Positions 1 through 9,296 of a stretch of DNA of 64,000 nucleotides are shown piece after piece; the stretch's first letter is position 1, and the number at the start of each line of letters is the position of its first letter. This DNA is from Ascidiaceihabitans donghaensis (GTDB taxonomy: Bacteria > Pseudomonadota > Alphaproteobacteria > Rhodobacterales > Rhodobacteraceae). A program made the translations under genes and the position numbers. Below the pieces are notes generated by a model. It was given only the letters and a program-made list of their open reading frames with translations, was not told the origin of the DNA and ran no database searches. The stretch covers positions 558,001-622,000 of the forward strand of contig NZ_OMOR01000001.1 in assembly GCF_900302465.1 (NCBI RefSeq), given 5' to 3'.

Positions 1-505
1 ACACATCGCGTCCAAGGCGATCTGACCCCCACAAGAATACAGTGGAACCAGATGGTGCGCAAAACAGATGGGTGTCGGTAGGAAACAGACCGGCCAGTTT
101 ATAATCGTCGCCCTTACAGAAAAATTCCAACTGTTGCGGTGCGTCGGTGTCAAAAGTGTAGCGCCAGCGAAATTCTTCAAGGTCCGCTTCCCCTGTGATG
201 GGATAGACGAAGGGGCCAATGAAGGCGCCATCGTGCCAAAAATGCAGTCCTTGTGGCGGGGCGTACAGGTAATCTGCGCTGCGCTCGTTGGGGGTATAAG
301 GCGCGATGAAGCCGGCAAAAGGCAACATCAGATAGCTGAGGAAAAGGAAAATCCCAGAAATCAGCCCCAGTTTATGCTTTTTGAATTTGCGCCACACAAG
401 CACCCAATTGGGCGCGTCCATGTCGGTGCGGTCAAGGGCGGACAAATCGACATGAGGGTCATACGGCGCGTCGTCGATATAGCGCCCGTCTGGCAAAGTG
501 CTCAT
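1..505 (-). CDS. Peptide ABC transporter permease, YejE/DppC-like (partial, cut by window start)
   Basis: Second inner-membrane permease of a peptide-type ABC importer. Only the first 168 codons are in the window. The ATG at 505 overlaps the stop of the upstream permease gene as ATGA, so the two are translationally coupled. The N-terminus is a hydrophilic cytoplasmic stretch, then one membrane segment (residues about 48-68, with LGLISGIFLFLSYLMLPFAG) and a long periplasmic loop with two cysteines, ending in WGSDRLGRDV, the motif that precedes the core permease domain in DppC/YejE proteins. The long loop is typical of the YejE-like branch. Family assignment is firm; substrate is not known. Confidence 0.88.
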   Translation of the reverse strand, partial: MSTLPDGRYIDDAPYDPHVDLSALDRTDMDAPNWVLVWRKFKKHKLGLISGIFLFLSYLMLPFAGFIAPYTPNERSADYLYAPPQGLHFWHDGAFIGPFVYPITGEADLEEFRWRYTFDTDAPQQLEFFCKGDDYKLAGLFPTDTHLFCAPSGSTVFLWGSDRLGRDV

Positions 506-1527
506 TCGCGCGCTCCGTATCTAATTCTGGGATCAAGCAGGACCAAAAGCATATCCGACACCATCGTACCGATCAGAGTCAAAAAGGCCACAAACATCAA
601 AATGAAACCGGCAAGGAACTGATCCTGACTTTTCAAGGCAGCCAAGAGGTCGGGGCCGATTGTGGGCAAGCTCATTACCACCGACACCAAAACAGAGCCG
701 GAGACCATCGCGGGCAACAGATTGCCGATGTCGGCAACAAAGGGGTTAAAGGCCATGCGCAGGGGGTACTTTGACAACATGCGCGTGGGTGACAGGCCTT
801 TGGCGACGGCGGTTTCAACATAGGGTTTGCTAAGCTCGTCCAGCATGTTCGCGCGCAGACGTTGCATCATGGCTGCAGCGCCCGCTGTACCGATGACGAA
901 AGTCGGAACGATCAGGTGGATGGCGATGGATTTGGCCTTGGCAAAGGACATTGGTTCGCCCTCAAACGCCGGGTCCATGAGGCCGCCGATGGGAAGCCCG
1001 ATGTATTTCTGGCCATAGTAAAACAAGATCAGCGCAAGCAGAAAGTTTGGGGTCGCCAACCCAAGGTACCCCACAAAAGCCGTTGTGTAATCGACCCATG
1101 ACTGCGAACGGGCGGCGGCCAAAACCCCAAGTGGCAAAGCGACAAGGTACACAAACAACACAGCCGACAGGTTGATTAAAACTGTTAGCCACAAAGCGTC
1201 GCCCACAATGTCCGCGACGGGATTGTCGAATTCGAAAGACCAGCCGAAATCCCCCTGTATCAGACCGGAAAATCCGTTGGGGCCGGGCGCAAAGCCCACC
1301 CAGATCAGGTATTGCTCCCAAAGCGGGCGATCCAGTGCATATTCAGTCCGTAGAAATTCGGCCTTGGCGACACCTTCTGCTTGGCCCGTGGCGCGCAGTT
1401 CGGCGATCTGGTTGGACAGGAAGTCACCGGGCGGCAGGTTGATAATGAAAAACACAAGAACCGACACAACAAGCAGTGTCAGCAGCATCGTCATGAACCG
1501 GTAAACGGCATAGCGCAGAAACATCAT
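502..1527 (-). CDS. Peptide ABC transporter permease, YejB/DppB-like
   Basis: Inner-membrane permease (341 aa) of a peptide-class ABC importer. It starts MMFLRYAVYRF with a first membrane helix (residues about 12-30) and carries several further helices; the cytoplasmic loop with KGLSPTRMLSKYPLRMAFNPF is the EAA-type coupling loop that contacts the ATPase, and the end DMLLVLLDPRIRYG is the usual DppB-family terminus. It overlaps the preceding binding-protein gene by 4 bp and the next permease by 4 bp, so it sits inside one operon running leftward. Substrate could be oligopeptides or a peptide-like compound; nothing here decides this. Confidence 0.92.
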   Translation of the reverse strand: MMFLRYAVYRFMTMLLTLLVVSVLVFFIINLPPGDFLSNQIAELRATGQAEGVAKAEFLRTEYALDRPLWEQYLIWVGFAPGPNGFSGLIQGDFGWSFEFDNPVADIVGDALWLTVLINLSAVLFVYLVALPLGVLAAARSQSWVDYTTAFVGYLGLATPNFLLALILFYYGQKYIGLPIGGLMDPAFEGEPMSFAKAKSIAIHLIVPTFVIGTAGAAAMMQRLRANMLDELSKPYVETAVAKGLSPTRMLSKYPLRMAFNPFVADIGNLLPAMVSGSVLVSVVMSLPTIGPDLLAALKSQDQFLAGFILMFVAFLTLIGTMVSDMLLVLLDPRIRYGARE

Positions 1528-3455
1528 TGCGACACCTGCATTTTGGCACGGTCGCCATCAAAGAAAAATTCGTCCATGCGGTGAATGCCAAAATGCGCAC
1601 CGGGTTCCCATGCCCATTTGGCTTGTTCTGGCACATTGCGCAGGTCGTTGTTGACCACGACAGGTTGCGGGGCCTCTGCCAGAACGCCAATGCCAAACTG
1701 TTGGTCAGCATGGATGGCCAGCATCTCGCGCCAAATCTCGGTGCGGGCGGCTTCGTCTTCGTTGCGTTCCCACATGTGCCACAATTCCATCAAACGCTCG
1801 GCTTCGGGAATGTCTATTGGTTCGCCGGCGGCGCCGCGTGTTTGCATATACTGGCCCCATTTGGGCCAAGCAAAGAATTCCTGTTGCGTGGGGGCCAGAT
1901 ATTCAGGCGGGGTTGCAGCCTGCGGCAAGCCATTGTCCCAGCCAAACCACACAGCCGACATCGACACGCCAGCGTAAACACGGTTGCGCAGGATGTCGCG
2001 GTCCAAGGGGCGCATCACCAGTTTGATGCCCAGTTCGCGCCACGTGTCGCTGATGATGGCCAGCGCGTTTTCGACTTCTTGGCGTTCCCCTGCCGTTTCG
2101 ACAAGAAACTCCATGGGCCGTCCATCTGGCAAAAGACGCAGGCCCGCAGGGTTGCGATTTGTGAGGCCCATATCGTCCAGCAATTGGTTGCCTTGTGCCG
2201 TGTCGTAGTTGGCCCAAGCGTTCAGGTTTTCGGGGTCATGCAAGGGGCTGCGCGACACCGCCGTCATGCCGCCTTCCTTGGCCAAACCAAAGTACAGCGT
2301 GCGGTTGATCATGCGGCGGTCTATGCCCATGGACAAGGCACGACGGAACCGCACGTCTCGGATAACTTTGCGCCAGACGGGATCGGCAAAGTTCAGGTTT
2401 GGATAAATTGCGATTTGCGATGCGGCAGAGTTGGCCCACAAAAACGTCCGGTAGTTGCCGCCGTCCGCTTGCCCCTTTTTCAAGATAGACACATCGCGGA
2501 AATCGAGACCCCGCGCCTGCAAATCCGCCTCGCCTGCGTTGGCTTTCGCCGCGACAAGACCACCGCCCACAATCGTCATTTTCACGACGTCGATGTAGGG
2601 CAGTTGCGTGCCGTTGGTGTCGATACGGTGATAGTAGGGGTTGCGCACAAACAATTGACGACTGGATTTGCCTGCGGTGGCTGACATCCACGGCTGCAAG
2701 GTTGGCAAGGCGGGGTTGTCGAATTTGTACATATTGTCGACTTTGTTGTGCAACGCCGCCCAGCTTCGTACGCGCTTTGATCTTACAAGGTCTGCCAAAG
2801 CCTCGGTTTCCGCGAACTCAATGTGGAACTGCTTTAGGTAATGTGCGGGGCGGTAAATAAAGGGGGGACGTGCGCCTGCGAGAATTTGCAAGAACCGCGG
2901 GTTCGGTCGGTCCCATTCTACCACGACTGTGTACAAATCCGGAAATGTCATGGTGCCCACAACGCCGTCAATACGCATAACATCGGGGGGGCCATTGGGG
3001 CTGAGTTCAGAATTATTGGCGATGTGGTCCCAATAGTATTTGAAGTCGTCGGACGTAAAAGGCGCCCCATCCGACCAACGATGCCCCTTGCGCAAATGTA
3101 GGGTAAAGCGCTTGTTGCCTTCTACTTCGTAGTCGCGCAACAGATCGGTTTGCAGTTCGTAATTCTGGTCGTAGCCCACCAGTCGGGCGTAGCCGTAAAC
3201 CACCATTTGGCGGATGTCTTTCGACCGTGTGACCATCGTGGCCAACGTGCCGCCCTGGGTGCCTGTTGTGCGCCCCTTTGCTTCCAAATCCACAATCAGT
3301 GGTTCTGAAGGAATGCGATTTGCCACAGGGGGCAAGGTGCCGTTTTCGACTTCTTGTGCCCAGAAAGAGCTTTCTTTCAAAGGCGCGGCCACAGACCCCG
3401 ACGCAGTGGCGCAGGCCCATAAAAATGTGGCGCAAACTAAGAGAGGCTTAAACAT
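1524..3455 (-). CDS. Extracellular solute-binding protein, family 5 (YejA/OppA-like)
   Basis: Periplasmic binding protein of the same ABC importer. The ATG at 3455 is preferred over an upstream frame-open start because it begins a clear signal peptide (MFKPLLVCATFLWACATASG, then VAA) and follows AAGGTACG; this gives about 643 aa. The body has family 5 features: LRKGHRWSDGAPFTSDDFKYY near residue 130 and VRFRRALSMGIDRRMINRTLYFG further on. At about 640 aa it is larger than typical DppA and closer to YejA-like proteins. Its start overlaps the stop of the ATPase gene by 8 bp, and its stop overlaps the permease start. Confidence 0.9.
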   Translation of the reverse strand: MFKPLLVCATFLWACATASGSVAAPLKESSFWAQEVENGTLPPVANRIPSEPLIVDLEAKGRTTGTQGGTLATMVTRSKDIRQMVVYGYARLVGYDQNYELQTDLLRDYEVEGNKRFTLHLRKGHRWSDGAPFTSDDFKYYWDHIANNSELSPNGPPDVMRIDGVVGTMTFPDLYTVVVEWDRPNPRFLQILAGARPPFIYRPAHYLKQFHIEFAETEALADLVRSKRVRSWAALHNKVDNMYKFDNPALPTLQPWMSATAGKSSRQLFVRNPYYHRIDTNGTQLPYIDVVKMTIVGGGLVAAKANAGEADLQARGLDFRDVSILKKGQADGGNYRTFLWANSAASQIAIYPNLNFADPVWRKVIRDVRFRRALSMGIDRRMINRTLYFGLAKEGGMTAVSRSPLHDPENLNAWANYDTAQGNQLLDDMGLTNRNPAGLRLLPDGRPMEFLVETAGERQEVENALAIISDTWRELGIKLVMRPLDRDILRNRVYAGVSMSAVWFGWDNGLPQAATPPEYLAPTQQEFFAWPKWGQYMQTRGAAGEPIDIPEAERLMELWHMWERNEDEAARTEIWREMLAIHADQQFGIGVLAEAPQPVVVNNDLRNVPEQAKWAWEPGAHFGIHRMDEFFFDGDRAKMQVSQ

Positions 3456-5217
3456 GGCAACGTACCTTATGGCCGGGATCAACCTCGATCAGATCAGGGG
3501 CACTTATGCCTTCAAAGCGGAACGTATCGGGCCAAGTGTCGGGGCTGCCCGCGCCTTTGGCGACAAGGCTTAGGTTGATGGGGCGGTTTACATTGGGTTC
3601 AGGCTGCGCCGCGATCAACGCCTGAGTGTAGGGATGGCGTGGGTTGTAGAACAATGTGTCGGGGGGGGCTTGTTCGACAACGACGCCTTGGCGCATCACA
3701 GCCACCTCGTCGGCGATCCGCGCAACCACAGCCAAATCGTGGCTGATGAACAAATAGCTCAGGCCCATGCTGTCACGGATGTCTTCCAGAAGGGTCAGGA
3801 TTTGTTCCTGAACAGATACATCCAGCGCTGACGTAGGTTCGTCACAGACCAAAAGCGTCGGATCCAGCGTCAGGGCGCGCGCAATGGACAGCCGTTGGCG
3901 TTGGCCGCCGGAAAACGCATGCGGGAAGCGTTTGAGCATATCGGGGTTCAAACCCACCCATCGCAGCATTTCAGCGGCTTTGTCGCGGCGGTCTGCGCGG
4001 CTGCCAATTCCGTGAATTTCCATCGGTTCTGTCAGGGCCTCCTGAACGCGCATGCGCGGGCTTAGTGAGGAATAGGGGTCTTGAAACACCATCTGGGCTT
4101 GTTTTTGAAAGGCAATACGCTGGGTACGTGTCATGGCATGGACGGGCAAAGGGTCCGCGTCCTTTGTGCCGCAAAACAAAACTTTTGATCCCACATCCGG
4201 CACCTCAGCGCCTAACGCAATGCGCGCACAGGTTGTTTTGCCCGACCCGCTTTCGCCCACCACGGCCAAGGTTTTGCCGCGTGGCAATTGTAGGTTCACA
4301 TCTATGCAAGCATGGATCTTCTTGGCCGCTTTCCACCCGCCTGCCTTGGCGGTGTAGGTTTTGCAAACGCCTTTCAGATCAAGGATCAGATCATCGCGTT
4401 CCAAGGGTGCTGCCGGTTCGGCGACCTCGGGGATGACGGGGGCTGCGGCAAAGAGTTTCTGGGTATATCCATGGCCGGGAGCGCCCAGAACAGCGGCCGC
4501 TGGTCCGCTTTCCATCACGCGGCCTTTGTTCATGACCACAACCTGTTCTGCCATATTCGCCACAACGCCCAAATCATGCGTCACAAGAACCACAGCCATG
4601 CCGGTGTCTTTTTGCAAGTCTTTGATCAGACCCAGCACCTGGGCTTGGGTTGTGACGTCCAAAGCTGTTGTGGGTTCGTCCGCGATCAGCAAATCGGGTT
4701 TTGCGACCATTGCCATGGCGATCATGGCGCGTTGGCGCATCCCGCCTGACATCTCGAAGGGGTAGGCGCGAAAGGCGCGTTCAACGTCGGGAAACCCGAC
4801 TTGTTCAAATGTGGACAGAACGTCCTTTTTGGCTTCGGCTGCCGACATGCCACGGTGCAGATGCAGAACCTCTGCCACCTGATTGCCGATGCGGTGCAAG
4901 GGAGACAACGACCGCATGGGTTCTTGAAAGATCATCGAAATCCGGTTGCCGCGCACATTGCGCATTTTCTTTTCCGGCATGGACAACAGTTCAACCATGG
5001 TGTTGCCGTTGGAAAAATTGATTTGTCCCGCACGCAATTGTGCGGCTCCGGGCAGGATGCGCAGCACTGAACGGCACGTCAGCGTTTTGCCTGATCCGCT
5101 TTCCCCGACCAACGCCATGGTTTCTCCGGGCATGACCTGAAAATTCACGTCGTGCACGACTGGCGGCGCATCGCCAAAACCAATACTTAGCCCCTGCACA
5201 TCAAGGAGTGGTGTCAT
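3448..5217 (-). CDS. Peptide ABC transporter, fused double ATP-binding protein (YejF-like)
   Basis: Cytoplasmic ATPase driving the importer, about 589 aa with two complete nucleotide-binding domains in one chain. Domain 1 has Walker A GESGSGKT near residue 38, signature MSGGMRQRAMIAMA and Walker B LLIADEPTTALDV. Domain 2 has GESGSGKTT near residue 322, signature FSGGQRQRLSIARAL and LLVCDEPTSALDV. Each domain ends with the HPYT-type oligopeptide C-terminal extension (GHGYTQKLF and RHPYTQALIAAQP). It is first in the operon, so the order is ATPase, binding protein, permease, permease. ATG at 5217 is chosen over the adjacent TTG at 5220; only a weak ribosome binding site (GGGACG) is visible. Confidence 0.93.
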   Translation of the reverse strand: MTPLLDVQGLSIGFGDAPPVVHDVNFQVMPGETMALVGESGSGKTLTCRSVLRILPGAAQLRAGQINFSNGNTMVELLSMPEKKMRNVRGNRISMIFQEPMRSLSPLHRIGNQVAEVLHLHRGMSAAEAKKDVLSTFEQVGFPDVERAFRAYPFEMSGGMRQRAMIAMAMVAKPDLLIADEPTTALDVTTQAQVLGLIKDLQKDTGMAVVLVTHDLGVVANMAEQVVVMNKGRVMESGPAAAVLGAPGHGYTQKLFAAAPVIPEVAEPAAPLERDDLILDLKGVCKTYTAKAGGWKAAKKIHACIDVNLQLPRGKTLAVVGESGSGKTTCARIALGAEVPDVGSKVLFCGTKDADPLPVHAMTRTQRIAFQKQAQMVFQDPYSSLSPRMRVQEALTEPMEIHGIGSRADRRDKAAEMLRWVGLNPDMLKRFPHAFSGGQRQRLSIARALTLDPTLLVCDEPTSALDVSVQEQILTLLEDIRDSMGLSYLFISHDLAVVARIADEVAVMRQGVVVEQAPPDTLFYNPRHPYTQALIAAQPEPNVNRPINLSLVAKGAGSPDTWPDTFRFEGISAPDLIEVDPGHKVRCHV

Positions 5218-5362
5218 CAAGTCGTCCCAACTGTTGGTGTCGTCCGTCTTTTTGCATCAAGTGCGCGGAGCGTTGGCACCAGTCAAACCCGATTCCAGCC
5301 CCAACGTCCAGCCAAGGCGTGGTAAACTCTGGCAATTGCGCCCTAACCTTCATAGATCAGGC

Positions 5363-5884
5363 ATGAACAAACAGATAATGGACGCAAAATTTATGGAAAG
5401 CCGCCTGGACCTATTCATCAACCGCATGGTGTCGCAACGCGCCTGTCTGGATTTTGCCGCAGACGCCACAAAGGACATGTCCGGCCCCGTGTTCGAGCTG
5501 GGTTTGGGCAATGGCCGCACGTATTCGCACATGCGCCAGATCATGCCGGACCGTGACATTTACGTGTTTGAACGTGCTGTTGCGTCTCATCCCGATAGCA
5601 CGCCGCCAGAGGATCGCGTTTTGCTGGGCGATGTGTTTGAAACTTTGCCTGCAGCTTTGAAACGCTTTGGCCCGACAGCGGCCTTGATCCATGCCGATCT
5701 TGGCGGGCACAACCGCGAAAAGAATGACCAGTTTGCGCGGGCTTTGTCCCCTGTGATTGAACCCATTTTAGCGCAAGGGGGGCTGATGGTTGCATCGGAC
5801 CGAATGTACTTTGATACATTGACCGAAGTCGCATTGCCGCCAGATGCCGTGCGGGGGCGTTGCTTTATTTATACCTGCACGTGA
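5363..5884 (+). CDS. Small class I SAM-dependent methyltransferase
   Basis: Predicted soluble methyltransferase-fold protein of 173 aa. The glycine-rich motif VFELGLGNGRTYSHMRQ near residue 38 is the SAM-binding loop, followed by an acidic strand end (IYVFERAVASHP) and ADLGGHNREKNDQFA, as seen in class I enzymes. I start at the ATG at 5363, behind AGATCAGG; the frame is open upstream but without family support. It stands alone, divergent from the peptide transporter and 121 bp before the acyl-CoA operon. The substrate is unknown. Similar proteins are seen as single genes in Rhodobacteraceae, to my recollection. Confidence 0.75.
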   Translation: MNKQIMDAKFMESRLDLFINRMVSQRACLDFAADATKDMSGPVFELGLGNGRTYSHMRQIMPDRDIYVFERAVASHPDSTPPEDRVLLGDVFETLPAALKRFGPTAALIHADLGGHNREKNDQFARALSPVIEPILAQGGLMVASDRMYFDTLTEVALPPDAVRGRCFIYTCT

Positions 5885-6005
5885 GGCGTCGGGGTGAGGG
5901 CCTGCGGCAAGTGACGCTGCGGCGCAGGTGAAACGTGGCTCTTGCCCCTAAGGCAAGCCAAAGCATAGGTTTGCGGGTGTTCTATCCCAGCAGGAGCCTG
6001 TTTAC

Positions 6006-8081
6006 GTGTCAGACCCAATTGCCTATGAACGCGACGGTGACGTCGCTGTCCTAACCATCAACAATCCGCCGGTAAATGCGCTAAGCCAAGCTGTGCGTCA
6101 GGGCCTGATGACCCGGATGGATCAAGCCGAAGGCGATGCGGGCGTTAAGGCCGTGGTGATTGTAGGCGAAGGCCGGGCCTTCATCGCGGGCGCGGACATC
6201 ACCGAATTTGGCAAGCCGCCAATGGAGCCGTCCTTGCCGGATGTGATCGACCGGATCGAAGCATCACCTTTGATCGTCGTGGCTGCCATGCACGGTGTCA
6301 GCCTTGGCGGTGGTCTTGAAGTTGCCCTTGGGTGCCACTACCGCATCGCGGTGCCTTCTGCCCGTATCGGACTGCCCGAAGTTCATCTGGGGCTGATCCC
6401 CGGTGCTGGTGGCACGCAGCGATTGCCACGCGTCGCGGGTGTACAAGCCGCCATCGACATGGCTACCACGGGCCGCCACGTCAAAGCGGATGAAGCGCAT
6501 AAGATGGGCGCGATTGACGTGGTGCAGGATGGCGATCCAACAGAGCTTGGCATCGCCTACGCCCAAAAGCTGCTGGACGACGGCGCCGCCCGTCGCCCCG
6601 TCAGCGAAATGCCCGCGCCCGAGGGCATCGACTGGGACGCGACCTACGATGCGGTTCTGGCCCGTGGCCGTGGTCAAATCGCCCCGGCCAAAGCCGTGCG
6701 TGCGGTGCAGGCCAGCGTGGAAAAACCGTTCGCCGAGGGGCTGTTGGCCGAACGCGACATCTTCATCGAACTGATGAACACCGACCAGCGCAAGGGCATG
6801 ATCCACGCCTTTTTCTCTGAACATGCGGTCAGCAACCTGCCCGAACTGAAAGGGGTAGACCCGCGCGCCGTGGACCACATCGGCGTCATTGGCGGCGGCA
6901 CCATGGGCGCTGGCATCGCCACGGCGGCGCTGCTGTCGGGCTTGCAAGTCACCATGCTGGAAATGTCATCCGAGGCAGGCGAAGCCGCACGCGGCCGCAT
7001 CGGTGGCAATCTGGCAGGCGCGCTCAAACGCGGCAAGATCAGCCAGGCCCAACACGACGCGATCATGGACAAGGCCTTGCAGGTCTCGACGGACTACGCG
7101 GCCCTGTCTGACGTGGATCTTGTGATCGAGGCCGTCTTCGAGGATATGGCCGTCAAGAAACAGGTTTTCACCAAGCTGGACGACGTCTGCAAACAGGGCG
7201 CGATCCTTGCTTCCAACACATCCTATCTGGACGTCAACGAAATCGCGGCCTGCACCAAACGGCCTGAAGACGTGATTGGATTGCACTTTTTCTCGCCTGC
7301 CCATGTGATGAAACTGCTTGAGGTTGTCGTGCCCGATAAAACCGCCATTGACGTGGTGGCAACGGGCTTTGCGCTGGGCAAACGGTTGAACAAGATTTCT
7401 GTCCGCGCAGGGGTTTGTGACGGGTTCATCGGCAACCGTATCCTGTCGACGTACCGTCAAGCCGCCGATCAAATGGTGATGCAAGGCGCGTCGCCCTATG
7501 ACATTGACGCCGCCTTAGAGGCCTTCGGGTTCGCCATGGGGCCTTTCGCCGTGGCCGACCTTGCCGGGCTTGATATCGGCTGGGCGGTGCGCAAGCGCAA
7601 ACGGGCCGAAGGCACGATGCCGGATGGTGCCACCTATGCGGACAAAATGTGTGAGGCGGGCAATTTCGGTCAGAAAACTGGCAAAGGCTACTACGATTAT
7701 GCGGCTGGCGCGAAGGCGCGCGTGCCGAACCCTGACGTCATGCCCCTGATCGAGGAAGATCGCGCTGGAACGCCGCAACGTACATTCACCGCTGACGACA
7801 TCGTGCGCTACTACATGGCCGCCATGGTCAACGAGAGCGCGAAGGTCGTGGGCGAAGGCATCGCGCGACGCCCGCTCGACGTGGATATGACGCTGCTCTT
7901 TGGCTACGGCTTCCCGCGCTATCGCGGTGGACCGCTGAAATGGGCGGACATTGTGGGCCTCGACGATCTGCTTGGCGACATTAAGTCCTACGCTGAAACC
8001 AACCCCGAATTCTGGGCGCCCGCGCCCTTGCTGGAACAACTGGTGGCCGAAGGGAAAACCTTCGACAGCCTGAACTCTTAA
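6006..8081 (+). CDS. Bifunctional enoyl-CoA hydratase / 3-hydroxyacyl-CoA dehydrogenase (FadJ/FadB-like)
   Basis: Catalyses two consecutive beta-oxidation steps: hydration of enoyl-CoA and NAD-dependent oxidation of 3-hydroxyacyl-CoA. The 691-aa protein has an N-terminal crotonase domain (residues about 1-190, with GRAFIAGADITEF and SLGGGLEVALGCHYRIA) and a dehydrogenase half with Rossmann loop IGVIGGGTMGAGIA near residue 292 and catalytic-region motif LHFFSPAHVMKLLEVV near 424. The start is GTG at 6006 after AGGAGCC. First gene of a six-gene operon; the next gene begins 18 bp downstream. No thiolase is in the operon, so the final thiolysis must be encoded elsewhere. Confidence 0.93.
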   Translation: MSDPIAYERDGDVAVLTINNPPVNALSQAVRQGLMTRMDQAEGDAGVKAVVIVGEGRAFIAGADITEFGKPPMEPSLPDVIDRIEASPLIVVAAMHGVSLGGGLEVALGCHYRIAVPSARIGLPEVHLGLIPGAGGTQRLPRVAGVQAAIDMATTGRHVKADEAHKMGAIDVVQDGDPTELGIAYAQKLLDDGAARRPVSEMPAPEGIDWDATYDAVLARGRGQIAPAKAVRAVQASVEKPFAEGLLAERDIFIELMNTDQRKGMIHAFFSEHAVSNLPELKGVDPRAVDHIGVIGGGTMGAGIATAALLSGLQVTMLEMSSEAGEAARGRIGGNLAGALKRGKISQAQHDAIMDKALQVSTDYAALSDVDLVIEAVFEDMAVKKQVFTKLDDVCKQGAILASNTSYLDVNEIAACTKRPEDVIGLHFFSPAHVMKLLEVVVPDKTAIDVVATGFALGKRLNKISVRAGVCDGFIGNRILSTYRQAADQMVMQGASPYDIDAALEAFGFAMGPFAVADLAGLDIGWAVRKRKRAEGTMPDGATYADKMCEAGNFGQKTGKGYYDYAAGAKARVPNPDVMPLIEEDRAGTPQRTFTADDIVRYYMAAMVNESAKVVGEGIARRPLDVDMTLLFGYGFPRYRGGPLKWADIVGLDDLLGDIKSYAETNPEFWAPAPLLEQLVAEGKTFDSLNS

Positions 8082-8099
8082 ACCCCGAAAGGAAGACCC

Positions 8100-9293
8100 A
8101 TGGATCTGAACTACACAGACGAAGAACTGGCCTTTCGCGACGAAGTGCGCGCGTTTTTTGACGAAAAACTGGACAAGGATCTGGCCAACAAAGTGCGGCT
8201 TGGCACGGGCCTGTCCAAGGACGACATGGAAGGCTGGCACGCAACGCTGAACGCCCAAGGCTGGCTGGTGCCCAACTGGCCTGCCGAATTTGGCGGCACC
8301 GAATGGAACGCCGTGCAGCGCCACATCTTTGACGAGGAATCCGCCCGCTACCACGCGCCGCGCACCGTGCCGTTCGGCTTTTCGATGCTGGCGCCTGTGC
8401 TGCACAAATTCGGCTCAAGGGAACAAAACGACTACTGGTTGCCGCGTATGCTGGATGGCACCGACTGGTGGTGTCAGGGTTATTCCGAACCGGGTGCGGG
8501 GTCTGATCTGGCGTCCTTGAAAACCAAGGCTGTGCGCGAGGGCGACCACTATATCGTCAACGGTCAAAAGACATGGACGACGCTGGGCCAGCACGCCAAC
8601 ATGATCTTCTGTTTGGTGCGCACCGACAGCACCGTGAAGCAACAAGAAGGCATTTCCTTCCTGCTGATCGACATGGACACACCGGGCGTCGAAGTGCGCC
8701 CCATCATCCTGCTGGATGGTACCCATGAGGTGAACGAGGTCTGGTTCACAGACGTCAAAGTGCCGGTCGAGAACCTTGTGGGCGAGGAAAACAAAGGCTG
8801 GACCTACGCCAAGTATCTGCTGACCCATGAACGCACGAACATTGCAGGCGTGGGTTATTCCCAAGCAGGGATTGCCACGGTCAAACGGATCGCAAAATCC
8901 GAAATGTCCGGCGGCAAACCTTTGATGCAGAACCCGCATTTCGCAGCCCGTGTGGCGCAGGTGGAAATTGATCTGATGGCGATGGCAACAACGAACCTGC
9001 GCATCATTTCACGTGCCGCTGATGGGGCCGCTCCGGGGATCGAAGCGTCGATGTTGAAGGTCAAAGGCACGATTATCCGTCAGGAAATCAACGACTTGGC
9101 ACGGCGTGCCGTGGGCGTCTATGCCATGCCGTTTGCATCCGAAATGGTGGAAGGCAGCAATGAGCCGCTGCCCGATCCACATGACGCAGGCCCACTGGCC
9201 GCGCATTATTTCAACAATCGCAAGCTGTCGATCTTCGGCGGTTCAAACGAGATCCAACGCGGGATCATCGCAAAAGTTTCAATGGGGGGCTGA
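8100..9293 (+). CDS. Acyl-CoA dehydrogenase, PimC-like large subunit
   Basis: FAD-dependent acyl-CoA dehydrogenase of 397 aa that introduces the 2,3-double bond into an acyl-CoA. Motifs: QGYSEPGAGSDLASL (FAD/substrate loop), YIVNGQKTWTT, and GGSNEIQRGIIAKV at the end. At the position where single-subunit short- and medium-chain enzymes carry the catalytic glutamate (IYEG), this protein has IFGG, with Gly380. A glutamate in the THERT stretch (Glu244) lies where isovaleryl- and long-chain-type enzymes place the base. It follows the start region AGGAAGACCC and is 3 bp from a second, shorter dehydrogenase; the two probably form a heteromeric enzyme as in PimC/PimD. Chain type is not known. Confidence 0.92.
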   Translation: MDLNYTDEELAFRDEVRAFFDEKLDKDLANKVRLGTGLSKDDMEGWHATLNAQGWLVPNWPAEFGGTEWNAVQRHIFDEESARYHAPRTVPFGFSMLAPVLHKFGSREQNDYWLPRMLDGTDWWCQGYSEPGAGSDLASLKTKAVREGDHYIVNGQKTWTTLGQHANMIFCLVRTDSTVKQQEGISFLLIDMDTPGVEVRPIILLDGTHEVNEVWFTDVKVPVENLVGEENKGWTYAKYLLTHERTNIAGVGYSQAGIATVKRIAKSEMSGGKPLMQNPHFAARVAQVEIDLMAMATTNLRIISRAADGAAPGIEASMLKVKGTIIRQEINDLARRAVGVYAMPFASEMVEGSNEPLPDPHDAGPLAAHYFNNRKLSIFGGSNEIQRGIIAKVSMGG

Positions 9294-9296
9294 TCC

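Noticed and set aside
1527-2684. Open frame (385 aa) on the plus strand within the binding-protein gene
   Set aside because: Opposite strand of a clear family 5 binding protein with signal peptide; no supporting features.
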